Positions 16,583 through 25,371 of a stretch of 64,000 bases of DNA are shown one piece after another. The notes beneath the pieces were generated by a model that saw only the letters and a list, made by a program, of their open reading frames with translations, was not told the origin of the DNA and did no database searches. Position 1 is the first letter of the stretch; each line of letters starts with the position of its first letter. Origin of the DNA: CAWEWH01 sp963812775 (GTDB taxonomy: Bacteria; Pseudomonadota; Alphaproteobacteria; Rhizobiales; Beijerinckiaceae); contig CAWEWH010000007.1 of NCBI GenBank assembly GCA_963812775.1, forward strand, positions 496,001 to 560,000, given 5' to 3'. A program made the position numbers and the translations under genes.

Positions 16583-17092
16583 ATGTCGCTATCAATCTAT
16601 GATGTATCCGTGCCGGTGTTCATGCGGCGCCTGTCGAGCCTTTCGGCCATCCTCAAGAAGGCTGCCGACCACGCTGCCGCGAGAAAGATCGAGTCTGCGG
16701 CTCTGCTTACGGCGCGGCTCTATCCCGACATGTTTCATCTCACGCGTCAGGTCCAGACGACGGCCGACTTTCCAAAACTGTCACTGGCCCGTGTCGCCGG
16801 CATCGAGGCGCCGAAACAGGAGGACACGGAAACGAGCTTCGAGCAGCTCATCGGCCGGATCGAGGGCACCCTGGCGTGGCTTAACGCCATCGACCGCCGG
16901 AAGCTCGAGGAGGGCAGTGAGAAGGAAGTGACCTTTCCGGTCGGCCGCGAGCGGACCATGACGCTGCCGGCACCGGATTATCTCATGCATTTCGTCATGC
17001 CGAACTTCTATTTCCACGTCACCACCGCCTACGCCATCCTGCGCCACAACGGTGTGGAGATCGGCAAGCGCGACTTTCTTGGCGCCGCCTGA
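16583..17092 (+). CDS. DUF1993 family protein
   Basis: The 169-residue helical protein begins MSLSIYDVSVPVFMRRLSSL and ends YLMHFVMPNFYFHVTTAYAILRHNGVEIGKRDFLG, both typical of DUF1993, a DinB-superfamily four-helix bundle. Several His residues could bind metal, but the family has no established activity. GGGGGACC precedes the ATG. It is followed after 22 bases by a small membrane protein gene on the same strand. Confidence 0.88.
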   Translation: MSLSIYDVSVPVFMRRLSSLSAILKKAADHAAARKIESAALLTARLYPDMFHLTRQVQTTADFPKLSLARVAGIEAPKQEDTETSFEQLIGRIEGTLAWLNAIDRRKLEEGSEKEVTFPVGRERTMTLPAPDYLMHFVMPNFYFHVTTAYAILRHNGVEIGKRDFLGAA

Positions 17093-17114
17093 TCAAGGAA
17101 CGGAGGGCGAGCCC

Positions 17115-17600
17115 ATGACCCGCAGGGCCGCACCGCACTTCGGTCTCAGCCCACAGGCCGCCGCGGCGATTTGCGCGCTCCTGCGAGTGGGCGCGGCGCT
17201 GTTCCTGTTTCACGGCGGCTTTCTCTGCCTGGAAATGCATGTGGCGGCGGAGGCGCCTCCGTCGGTGCTGGCCGCCGTGCTGGGCGACGCGGTGGTCGTG
17301 GCGAGCCTCTTCAGGCTCAGCATCGCCTTCGACACCGAGCCACGCAGCACGGTGAGCGCGCCACGGTCGACCGGGCGCGAGGCATGGGAGACGCTGCCGG
17401 GCGACATCGTCGAGGGCATGTTGGGTGCCATCGCCCTGATGGCCATGGCGCCCGGCGTGTGGGTCGTTGGCTTAGCCGTGTTGGAGGGAAAGGTCACCGA
17501 TACGGGTCCATGGCATGCCGCCATGGCATTCGCGGTGGCGGCGGCGGCATTCGCCTTGAGAACTCGGCTGGAACAAGTGGCGCGGCCGCACCCAGCATGA
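17115..17600 (+). CDS. Hypothetical membrane protein (161 aa)
   Basis: A start at 17115 is supported by GGAGGGCGA seven bases upstream. The protein has about four hydrophobic segments: ICALLRVGAALFLFHGGFL, VLAAVLGDAVVVASLF, MLGAIALMAMAPGVWVVGL and AAMAFAVAAAAFAL. A polar loop rich in Ser/Thr/Arg lies between the second and third. I do not recognise the family. It is likely cotranscribed with the DUF1993 gene and converges on the NYN-domain gene. Confidence 0.65.
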   Translation: MTRRAAPHFGLSPQAAAAICALLRVGAALFLFHGGFLCLEMHVAAEAPPSVLAAVLGDAVVVASLFRLSIAFDTEPRSTVSAPRSTGREAWETLPGDIVEGMLGAIALMAMAPGVWVVGLAVLEGKVTDTGPWHAAMAFAVAAAAFALRTRLEQVARPHPA

Positions 17601-17685
17601 CCCGCCCGGCTGGACCAGAGGCGCCAGGACCCCGCCGCCTGCCGACGATGCTACGCCGTCCTCCAAGGAGAGTGTCTGAGAACCG

Positions 17686-18375
17686 TCAGTTGCCGGCGAA
17701 ATCGTCCTCGCCGGCTGCGGGTCCGGCCGGCGACTGGCGGATGCCGTAGCGGCGTTCAAGCCCCCGCCGCGGCGTGCCGCCGCCGTCACGGTCGTGCCGC
17801 TCGGCGCGTTCCTCGTAATTCTGCGCCCGCTGCAGCCTCTCGGCCCGCTCGGCCGGGTCGCGGCCGATGACGTTGACCAATTGCGTGATGTCGACGAACT
17901 CGTCGGCTTGGCGGCGCAGCTCGTCGGCGATCATCGGCGGCTGGGTGGAGATGGTCGACACGACCGTCACCCTGAGGCCACGGCGCTGCAGGGCGTCCAC
18001 CAGCGAGCGGAAGTCGCCGTCGCCCGAGAACAGGACTACATGGTCGACATAGGGGGCGAGCTCGAGGGCATCGATGGCGAGCTCGATGTCCATGTTCCCC
18101 TTCACCTTGCGGCGCCCCATGGAGTCGATGAACTCCTTGGTCGGCTTGGTGACGACGCGGTAGCCGTTGTAGTCGAGCCAATCGATCAGCGGTCGGATCG
18201 AGGAGTATTCCTGGTCCTCGATGAGCGCCGTGTAATAGTAGGCGCGCACCAGAATGCCTTGGCCTTGGTAGTATTTCAGCAACCGCCGATAGTCAACGTC
18301 GAAGCCGAGAGACTTGGTTGTGGCGTAGAGATTGGCCCCGTCGATGAAAACCGCAACACGTTGTTCGCTTGCCAT
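17686..18375 (-). CDS. NYN/LabA-type (DUF88) protein
   Basis: The 229-residue protein has the NYN (PIN-like) nuclease fold: VAVFIDGANLYATTKSLG, DWLDYNGYRVVTKP, KVKGNMDIELAIDALELAPYVDHVVLFSGDGDFRSLV, and IADELRRQADEFVDI, with Asp residues placed as in metal-dependent RNases. The carboxyl 40 residues are charged and probably disordered. The ATG at 18375 (MASEQRVAVFIDG) is preferred over an upstream start that adds seven residues. It lies downstream of rsh on the same strand, as in other rhizobia. The activity has not been shown for this branch. Confidence 0.9.
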   Translation of the reverse strand: MASEQRVAVFIDGANLYATTKSLGFDVDYRRLLKYYQGQGILVRAYYYTALIEDQEYSSIRPLIDWLDYNGYRVVTKPTKEFIDSMGRRKVKGNMDIELAIDALELAPYVDHVVLFSGDGDFRSLVDALQRRGLRVTVVSTISTQPPMIADELRRQADEFVDITQLVNVIGRDPAERAERLQRAQNYEERAERHDRDGGGTPRRGLERRYGIRQSPAGPAAGEDDFAGN

Positions 18376-18518
18376 GCAATAACTCGGCACGAGCACAGTT
18401 GAAGGTTGATTGCCTGAATTTGAGGCACTTCGACACGCAATTCCAGACGCAATGGACGGCGCGCTGCAAGGTATCGCGCGGTGGTTGCGTTCGCGTCAAG
18501 CAGACGCCGGTTGTACTC

Positions 18519-20774
18519 TCAGCCTGTAACTCGCTCGACTTTGTTGACGACGCGCTTGGCCTTCAGCTCGCTGATGATGTTGTTCAGGTGCTTGAGGTCC
18601 CACACCGACAGGTCGACCGTCATGTCGGTGAAATCCGGCGTGCGGCGCGCCATGGCGACGTTGTCGATATTGCCGTCGTGCTCGGCGATCACCTGGGCGA
18701 TCTGCGCCAGCGTGCCCGGCTCGTTGATGGACTGCAGTGCGATGCGGGCGGGGAAGCGCTGCGGCTCGCGTCCATCAACGTCCCAACGCACGTCGAGCCA
18801 GCGGTCGAGCTCGTTCTCGAAAGCCGCGAGGGCCGGCGACTGTATCGGATAGATGGTGATGCCTTCACCGGGCGAGAGAATGCCCACGATGCGGTCGCCC
18901 GGCACGGCGCCGCCGTTGGGCGCAAAGCGCACGGGCAGGTCGCCGCCGAGGCCGCGAATGGGTATGGGCCCTGAACTGTTGGCAGCGGTCGGCACCTTGA
19001 ATTTGACGGCGCGCCCACGCTTCAAGCCGAACCAGCCGGTCGCCGCCGTCGCCACCGCCTTGGCGCCCTGCTTCATGTCGTCCTGATAGTCGGGATAGAT
19101 GGCCTTCACCACGTCGCCCGAGAACATCTCGCCGCGCCCGACCGCCGAAAGCACGTCTTCCACCGATTGGCGCGCCAGTCGCGGGAGCGCCGCCTTCAGT
19201 TTGTCGTCCGCGAAGGCCTTGCCGGCGCGCTCGAAGGCGCGTTCGAGAATCTGGCGGCCGAGGCCCGCATATTGACGCCTGACGGCGGCGCGCGTCGCCC
19301 GGCGGATCGCGGCCCGCGCCTTGCCGGTGGTGACCAGCGACTCCCACGCCGCCGGCGGCACTTGACCGTCGGCGCGCACGATTTCCACCTCGTCGCCGTT
19401 CTCCAATTCCGAAAGGAGCGGCGCGATGCGGCCGTTGATCTTGCAGCCCACCGCCGTGTTGCCCACGTCGGTGTGGACCGCATACGCGAAGTCGATAGGG
19501 GTGGCGCCGCGCGGCAGCGCGATGAGCCGCCCCTTGGGCGTGAAGCAGAAGACCTGGTCGTGAAACAGCTCGAGCTTGGTGTGCTCGAGGAATTCCTCCG
19601 GGCTGTCGCCCTCCGCCAGATGGTCGATGGTACGCCGCAGCCATTGATAGGCCCGGCTCTCCTTGGCCAGCGTCTCGCGGTCGCCGAGGCCCTCCTTGTA
19701 GAGCGCGTGCGCGGCGATGCCGTATTCCGCCAGGCTCTCCATGGTCTCGGTGCGGATCTGCAATTCGACCCGCTGGTGGCCCGGCCCGACGACGGTCGTG
19801 TGCAGCGACGAATAGTCGTTCTGCTTGGGCGTCGAGATGTAGTCCTTGAAGCGGCCCGGCACCATCGGCCAGGTGGTGTGCACGATGCCGAGCGCCCGAT
19901 AGCAATGGTTGACGCTCTTCAGAATGATGCGGAAGCCGTAGATGTCGGAGAGCTGCTCGAAGCCCACCGACTTGCGCTGCATCTTGGTGAAGATGGAGTA
20001 GGGCGATTTGCGCCGCCCCGTGACGACAGCGGCGATGCCGCGGTCGGCAAGCCGCCCCTTGAGCTCGTTCTCGATCTGCTCGATCAGATGCTCGTTACGC
20101 TTGGCCACCTCTTCGAGGCGATGTTGAATGGTCTCGTAGGCCTCAGGCCGCATGTGCCTGAAGGCGAGATCCTCCAGTTCGTTGCGCATCTCCTGCATGC
20201 CCATGCGGCCGGCAAGAGGAGCGTAGATCTCAATCGTCTCCTCGGCGATGCGCAGCCGCTTGTCGGGCGGCATGTGACCGAGGGTGCGCATGTTGTGGAG
20301 GCGGTCGGCGAGCTTGATGAGCAGCACGCGCACGTCCGCCGCAACCGCGAGCAGGAGCTTGCGAAAGTTCTCTCCCTGCTTGGCGGCACTGGAGACGAAG
20401 TCGAGCTTCTTGATCTTGGTCAGGCCCTCGACCAGCGTGCCGATCTCGTGCCCGAACTGCTGATCGATCTCCTCGCGCGTTGCCGCCGTGTCCTCGATCG
20501 TGTCGTGCAGCACCGCCGCCACGATGGTGGCGTCGTCGAGCTTGAGCTCGGTCAGGATCGATGCCACCGCCAGGGGGTGGTTGAAATACGGGTCGCCCGA
20601 GGCCCGCGTCTGCGAGCCGTGCGCCCGCATGGCATAGACGTAGGCACGGTCGAGCAGCGCCTCGTCGGCGTTGGGGTCGTAGCTCTTGACCCGCTCGACC
20701 AGCTCATATTGACGCATCAGCGGCCGTGCGCTTGACGCCGCCCGTCCATCGTCCTGTTTGGCCAAGGATACCAT
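18519..20774 (-). CDS. rsh: Bifunctional (p)ppGpp synthetase/hydrolase (RelA/SpoT homologue)
   Basis: This is the single long RSH enzyme typical of Alphaproteobacteria, 751 residues. The HD hydrolase domain has YFNHPLAVASIL, AAVLHDTIED and ADRLHNMRTLGHM. The synthetase domain has TGRRKSPYSIFTKM, DIYGFRIIL and YISTPKQNDYSSLHT. These are followed by TGS (FTPKGRLIALPRGATPIDFAYAVHT) and a carboxyl ACT domain (LAQIAQVIAEHDGNIDNV). It sets (p)ppGpp levels in the stringent response. It follows rpoZ, with a terminator between them. Confidence 0.97.
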   Translation of the reverse strand: MVSLAKQDDGRAASSARPLMRQYELVERVKSYDPNADEALLDRAYVYAMRAHGSQTRASGDPYFNHPLAVASILTELKLDDATIVAAVLHDTIEDTAATREEIDQQFGHEIGTLVEGLTKIKKLDFVSSAAKQGENFRKLLLAVAADVRVLLIKLADRLHNMRTLGHMPPDKRLRIAEETIEIYAPLAGRMGMQEMRNELEDLAFRHMRPEAYETIQHRLEEVAKRNEHLIEQIENELKGRLADRGIAAVVTGRRKSPYSIFTKMQRKSVGFEQLSDIYGFRIILKSVNHCYRALGIVHTTWPMVPGRFKDYISTPKQNDYSSLHTTVVGPGHQRVELQIRTETMESLAEYGIAAHALYKEGLGDRETLAKESRAYQWLRRTIDHLAEGDSPEEFLEHTKLELFHDQVFCFTPKGRLIALPRGATPIDFAYAVHTDVGNTAVGCKINGRIAPLLSELENGDEVEIVRADGQVPPAAWESLVTTGKARAAIRRATRAAVRRQYAGLGRQILERAFERAGKAFADDKLKAALPRLARQSVEDVLSAVGRGEMFSGDVVKAIYPDYQDDMKQGAKAVATAATGWFGLKRGRAVKFKVPTAANSSGPIPIRGLGGDLPVRFAPNGGAVPGDRIVGILSPGEGITIYPIQSPALAAFENELDRWLDVRWDVDGREPQRFPARIALQSINEPGTLAQIAQVIAEHDGNIDNVAMARRTPDFTDMTVDLSVWDLKHLNNIISELKAKRVVNKVERVTG

Positions 20775-20864
20775 CGGAAATTCAATAATATCACGATGGC
20801 GGCAAGAGCGGGCAAGGAAGAGCGCCCGGCATGGCTAAGGAAGTGATCGTCCGCGGGGCGCCAA

Positions 20865-20897
20865 AACAAAAAGCCCGGTGCGAAACCGGGCTTTCTT
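20865..20897 (-). terminator. Intrinsic terminator of rpoZ
   Basis: Read on the minus strand, AAGCCCGGT and ACCGGGCTT form a nine-base stem with a five-base loop, followed by TTTTTGTTTT. It starts about 30 bases after the rpoZ stop and before rsh, so rsh must be expressed by read-through or from its own promoter in 20775-20865. Confidence 0.85.
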
Positions 20898-20920
20898 GAA
20901 CTTTCCAGCTTTCGTGCCGA

Positions 20921-21343
20921 TCAGGCTTCCTCGTCGTCGGACTCGGCGGGCGGCACAAGCCCTTCGAGCCCCCGCAGCAGGTCTTCCTCGCTCATGCGGT
21001 CGAACTCCTGCGGGACGTCGTCGCTGCTGGTGCTGCTGGCGCCCTTCATCACGCCGACGCTCTCGGGCGCCACGCTGGCAAGCCGCGGCACCGTATCTTC
21101 CTCCGGCTCATCGACCTCGACGAACTTCTGCATCGAATGGATGAGGTCTTCCTTGAGATCCTCCGGCGCAATGGTCGCGTCGGCAATCTCGCGCAACGCC
21201 ACGACCGGATTCTTGTCCTTGTCGCGGTCGATGGTCAGTTGCGCGCCGGACGAGATATTGCGGGCCCGATGCGCGGCGAGCAGCACGAGCTCAAAACGAT
21301 TTTCGACCTTGTCGATGCAGTCTTCGACGGTCACGCGAGCCAT
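20921..21343 (-). CDS. rpoZ: RNA polymerase omega subunit
   Basis: The 140-residue product starts MARVTVEDCIDKVENRFELVLLAAHRARNIS and contains KNPVVALREIADATI, the standard omega core. The carboxyl half is an acidic low-complexity extension, longer than in enterics and common in rhizobia. Omega helps assemble beta-prime and, with Rsh, links transcription to (p)ppGpp. It is divergent from fabD across 144 bases. Confidence 0.97.
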   Translation of the reverse strand: MARVTVEDCIDKVENRFELVLLAAHRARNISSGAQLTIDRDKDKNPVVALREIADATIAPEDLKEDLIHSMQKFVEVDEPEEDTVPRLASVAPESVGVMKGASSTSSDDVPQEFDRMSEEDLLRGLEGLVPPAESDDEEA

Positions 21344-21487
21344 GGGGGCTCCTTTGGGTCGGGATGTGTCGGATTATTGGGGTGCCTACACTGCAAACCC
21401 CCATGGCGCAAGCCGCGCGGCTTGACAGGGCCTGTGGTGCGATGCCACTGCGGCGCGGCTTTCGGGGCGCGCCAAGGGACTCCAACG

Positions 21488-22429
21488 ATGTCGGTCGCGT
21501 TTACCTTTCCCGGCCAGGGCAGCCAGGCGGTCGGCATGGGCAAGGCGCTTGCCGACAATTTCGCCGAGGCGCGCGCCGTTTTCGCCGAAGTCGACGAGGC
21601 CCTCGGCCAGAAGTTGTCCGCCCTCATGTGGGAGGGCCCCTCCGAGGAGCTGACGCTCACGGCCAATGCCCAGCCGGCACTGATGGCTGTCAGCCTCGCC
21701 ACGATGCGGGTGCTGGAGGCCAAGGCCGGGCTCGACCTGAAACGTCACGCCGCCTTTGTGGCCGGCCATTCGCTCGGGGAATACTCCGCCTTGGCGGCGG
21801 CTGGCAGCCTGGGCGTGGCCGACACCGCCCGCCTGCTGCGGCTGCGTGGCGAGGCCATGCAGAAGGCGGTTCCGGTCGGGACCGGCGCCATGGCGGCGCT
21901 GCTCGGCCTCGAGCTCGAGGCCGCCAAGGCGGTCGCGGCCGAAGCTGCCCAAGGTCAGGTCTGCGATCCGGCCAACGACAATGGCGGCGGACAGGTGGTC
22001 ATTTCCGGCGACAAGGCGGCGGTTGAGCGGGCCCTACCGATCGCCCAGACCAAAGGGGCCAAGCGCGCCATGATGCTGGCCGTGTCCGCCCCGTTCCATT
22101 GCGCCTTGATGCAACCCGCCGCGGACGCCATGCGGGCAGCCCTTGCGGGCGTCGTCATCAAGGCCCCGGCCGTGCCGCTGGTGGCCAACGTGCATGCATC
22201 CGCCCTCACGGAGCCGGGGGCGATCCGCGACAGCCTCGTTCGGCAGGTCACGGCCACCGTGCGCTGGCGCGAATGCGTCGCCTATATGGCCGTCAACGGA
22301 GTTGATTCATTTTATGAGATTGGGACGGGTAAGGTGCTGACGGGATTGGCGAAACGCATTGCGGCCGGTGCCCATGCGGCGGCCCTCAACACGCCCGACG
22401 ACATCGCGGCCTTCAAGGTCCCGGCGTAA
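21488..22429 (+). CDS. fabD: Malonyl-CoA:acyl carrier protein transacylase
   Basis: FabD loads malonyl groups onto AcpP for fatty acid elongation. The 313-residue protein has TFPGQGSQAVGMG, LTANAQPALMAVS, active-site Ser in GHSLGEYSAL, and His in VSAPFHCALMQPA. The ATG at 21488 starts MSVAFTFPGQG. It heads a type II fatty-acid-synthesis cluster, followed at 58 bases by fabG. Confidence 0.96.
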   Translation: MSVAFTFPGQGSQAVGMGKALADNFAEARAVFAEVDEALGQKLSALMWEGPSEELTLTANAQPALMAVSLATMRVLEAKAGLDLKRHAAFVAGHSLGEYSALAAAGSLGVADTARLLRLRGEAMQKAVPVGTGAMAALLGLELEAAKAVAAEAAQGQVCDPANDNGGGQVVISGDKAAVERALPIAQTKGAKRAMMLAVSAPFHCALMQPAADAMRAALAGVVIKAPAVPLVANVHASALTEPGAIRDSLVRQVTATVRWRECVAYMAVNGVDSFYEIGTGKVLTGLAKRIAAGAHAAALNTPDDIAAFKVPA

Positions 22430-22487
22430 ATCAACGAATGGGGCGCGGTCGTGTCGGCCGCTGTGCGCCCCGACGACGGAACGGAAG

Positions 22488-23226
22488 ATGTTTGATCTCA
22501 GCGGCCGCAAGACCCTCGTCACCGGCGCGAGCGGCGGCATCGGCGGGGCCATCGCCCGCGCCTTGCATGCGCGCGGCGCCGAGGTGGCCTTGTCGGGCAC
22601 GCGACGCGATGCGCTGGAGACGCTTGCGGCCGCGCTCGGTGGCCGCGTTCACGTCGTCGCCCGCCAATCTCGCCGACAAGGCGGCCGTCGAGGCGCTGGT
22701 GCCGGCCGCTGAGGCAGCGCTCGGCGGCCTCGACATCCTCGTCAACAATGCCGGGCTGACCCGCGACAATCTGTTCCTGCGCATGAAGGACGAGGAGTGG
22801 GACGAGGTCCTCGCCGTCAACCTCACGGCGGCCTTTCGGCTGATGCGGGGCGCCGTGAAGGGCATGATGCGCCGGCGCTTCGGCCGCATCGTCAATATCG
22901 GGTCCGTCGTCGGCTCGACCGGCAATCCCGGGCAGGGCAACTACGCGGCCTCCAAAGCTGGGCTGATCGGCATGTCGAAGGCGCTGGCCGCCGAGGTGGC
23001 GAGCCGCGGCATCACCGTGAACGTCATCGCGCCCGGCTTCATCGCCACGCCGATGACCGATGCGCTGAGCGACAAGCAGCGCGAGGCGATCCTCGCCAAC
23101 GTGCCGGTCGGGCGGCTCGGCACGAGCGACGATATCGCGGCCGCAACCGTCTATCTCGCGTCCGCCGAGGCCGCCTACGTGACCGGCGCCACGCTGCACG
23201 TCAACGGCGGCATGGCGATGCTCTAG
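22488..23226 (+). CDS. fabG: 3-oxoacyl-[ACP] reductase FabG, frameshifted in this sequence
   Basis: FabG reduces 3-oxoacyl-ACP with NADPH. The amino part has LVTGASGGIGGAIARAL. After a break near 22655-22665 the other frame continues PANLADKAAVE, VNNAGLTRDN, NIGSVVGSTGNPGQGNYAASKAGLIG (Ser-Tyr-Lys triad) and VTGATLHVNGGMAM. Removal of one G within the CGTCGTCGCCCG run joins the halves to about 245 residues. The span is 3n+1. An essential reductase is unlikely to be broken, so a sequence error is favoured. The TAG stop is formed by the first bases of a palindromic repeat. Confidence 0.9.
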
Positions 23227-23384
23227 TGTCGCGATTCCAAAATTCGCATGATCTTGACGGATGCCTCGTAGCGATTTTTGGAATCAAAGCGACACTAGAA
23301 GAGACTGTTTCTAGTGTGCTTTTCGAATTTGAAGTTCGCGAGATAGCTGATCCAGGCAATGCAGCGAACTTCAATTCGCACTAG
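23223..23384. repeat. Two-hairpin palindromic element, copy 2
   Basis: Hairpin B2 (23223-23298) has arms CTAGTGTCGC/GCGACACTAG plus GATTCCAAAATTCGC-like inner arms. Hairpin A2 (23311-23384) has arms CTAGTGTGC/GCACTAG (one mismatch) and GAAGTTCGC/GCGAACTTC. Order is B then A; the reverse complement aligns with copy 1 at 5813-5991 along the whole length, including the spacer. It lies between fabG and acpP. The next 300 bases (23385-23684) hold no gene and should contain the acpP promoter. Confidence 0.85.
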
Positions 23385-23684
23385 GCAGCGGCTGCCGCGC
23401 CTGCGACCGGCGGACGCTTTTTGAGCGCGCCTAAGGCGCGAATTCCCTTGGCTTTTGAGGGCGATCGTGCCTCTCGCCTTCGCCATTCTGGTATGTTAAC
23501 AACCCCGAGGATTTCCCACTCAAGGCTTGACGCCGCGAGCGAAAACGGGCTTGCACCTTTGGACGGCCTGACCATGCGCAAGCCCGTTCAGCCTTGACAC
23601 CACAACGCAGCCGCAGGGGTTGAGCAGGGCGGGTTAGAGGCCAAGCTTGCCGGCGACCATATTGAGGAAGATGAGGACGGAACG

Positions 23685-23924
23685 ATGAGTGATATCGCCG
23701 AGCGTGTGAAGAAGATCGTCGTTGAGCACCTCGGCGTCGACGCCGAAAAGGTCACCGACAACGCCAATTTCATCGACGATCTCGGAGCCGACAGCCTCGA
23801 TACGGTCGAGCTGGTGATGGCTTTCGAGGAGGAATTTCGCGTCGAGATTCCCGACGATGCGGCCGAGACCATTGTCACTGTCGGCGACGCCATCAAATTT
23901 CTCGAGAAGAACGTCAGCTCCTGA
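23685..23924 (+). CDS. acpP: Acyl carrier protein
   Basis: The 79-residue acidic protein has the phosphopantetheine site GADSLDTVELVMAFEEEF, with Ser in DSL. It carries all intermediates of fatty acid synthesis. GAGGACGGAACG gives a good ribosome-binding site. It lies between fabG and fabF as in most proteobacteria, but a palindromic repeat and 300 empty bases separate it from fabG, so it likely has its own strong promoter. Confidence 0.98.
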   Translation: MSDIAERVKKIVVEHLGVDAEKVTDNANFIDDLGADSLDTVELVMAFEEEFRVEIPDDAAETIVTVGDAIKFLEKNVSS

Positions 23925-23988
23925 GGCGTCGTGCCCTGGCGCTTCGGAGCCCCACAGCCACTGAGCAAATTGGGGCGGTAAGCACGCA

Positions 23989-25254
23989 ATGAGGCGGGTC
24001 GTCGTCACGGGTCTCGGCATGGTCACGCCGCTTGCATGCGGCGTCGAGCCGACCTGGAAGCGCCTCATCGAGGGAGAGAGCGGCGCTCGGCGAATCGAGA
24101 ATTTCGACGTTTCCGATCTCGCATGCAAGATCGCCTGCCAGGTGCCGCGCGGCGACGGCAATGACGGCACCTTCAATGCCGATCAATGGATGGACCCCAA
24201 GGAGCAGCGCAAGGTCGATCCGTTCATTGTGTATGCGGTGGCGGCCGCCAAGCAGGCGCTCGACGACGCCGGTTGGCACCCCGAGAGCGACGACGACCAG
24301 ATCGCCACCGGCGTCCTCGTCGGTTCCGGCATCGGCGGCATCGGCGGCATCTACGACGCCGCGATCACGCTGAAGGAGAAGGGGCCGCGGCGCGTGTCCC
24401 CGTTCTTCATCCCCGGTCGGCTGATCAACCTGGCGTCCGGGCACATTTCCATCGAGCACAAGCTGCGCGGCCCCAACCACGCCGTTGTCACCGCCTGCTC
24501 AACCGGCGCCCATGCCATCGGTGACGCGGCCCGTCTGATTGCGCTTGGCGACGCCAACGTCATGGTGGCGGGGGGCGCCGAATCCTCCGTTCACCGCCTC
24601 GGCATGGCCGGCTTCATCGCCTGCCGGGCACTGTCGACCGGCTTCAACGACGAGCCGCAGCGCGCCTCGCGGCCCTATGACAAGGACCGCGACGGCTTCG
24701 TGATGGGCGAGGGTGCCGGCGTCGTGGTGCTCGAGGACCTGGATCATGCCAAGGCGCGCGGTGCAAAGATCCATGCCGAGGTGATCGGCTATGGCCTGTC
24801 CGGCGACGCCTACCACATCACCTCGCCGCCCGAGGACGGCAACGGCGCCTACCGGTGCATGCAGATGGCGCTGAAGCGCGCCGGCCTCAATGCCGGCGAT
24901 GTGGACTACGTCAATGCGCATGGCACCTCGACGCCGGTCGGCGACGAGATCGAGCTCAAGGCGCTGGAGCGGTTGGCCGGTAACGGCGCGGCCCAGCTGA
25001 AAATGTCGTCGACGAAGTCCGCCATCGGCCACTTGCTGGGCGCCGCCGGGGCGGTTGAGGCGATCTTCTGTGTGCTCGCGATGCGCGATGGCGTCATCCC
25101 GCCGACGCTCAATCTCGACAATCCGTCCGTCGAAACGGCCATCGACCTGGTCCCCTTGAAGGCGAAGCCCGCCGAGGTCAATGTGGCGCTGTCAAATTCG
25201 TTCGGCTTCGGGGGGACCAATGCCAGCCTGGTGTTCCGTCGCTACGATGCGTGA
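23989..25254 (+). CDS. fabF: 3-oxoacyl-[ACP] synthase II
   Basis: FabF elongates acyl-ACP by condensing it with malonyl-ACP. The 421-residue thiolase-fold protein has VVTGLGMVTPLACG, active-site Cys in TACSTGAHAIG, His in NAHGTSTPVGD and His in SAIGHLLGAAGA, and the closing SNSFGFGGTNASLV. It is 64 bases downstream of acpP and 117 upstream of mltG, in the conserved fab-mltG-yicC-gmk string. Confidence 0.97.
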   Translation: MRRVVVTGLGMVTPLACGVEPTWKRLIEGESGARRIENFDVSDLACKIACQVPRGDGNDGTFNADQWMDPKEQRKVDPFIVYAVAAAKQALDDAGWHPESDDDQIATGVLVGSGIGGIGGIYDAAITLKEKGPRRVSPFFIPGRLINLASGHISIEHKLRGPNHAVVTACSTGAHAIGDAARLIALGDANVMVAGGAESSVHRLGMAGFIACRALSTGFNDEPQRASRPYDKDRDGFVMGEGAGVVVLEDLDHAKARGAKIHAEVIGYGLSGDAYHITSPPEDGNGAYRCMQMALKRAGLNAGDVDYVNAHGTSTPVGDEIELKALERLAGNGAAQLKMSSTKSAIGHLLGAAGAVEAIFCVLAMRDGVIPPTLNLDNPSVETAIDLVPLKAKPAEVNVALSNSFGFGGTNASLVFRRYDA

Positions 25255-25371
25255 CCACGAGCGGGTCATGAGTGACCGATAATCGTGGCGCGGTTTCGCC
25301 ACATTCGGTGGTAGGGTGGGCCCGGTCTGGGGCTAGCTGGGGGGCTAAGCGGTCGTGTGGTCGGTGAGACA

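Noticed and set aside
19167..20735. 522-residue plus-strand open frame opposite rsh
   Set aside because: It is a GC-rich shadow of the conserved rsh gene with no recognisable motif. The same holds for long frames opposite slt (12295-14331), the ABC-F gene (39499-41403) and the RND region (49431-51938).
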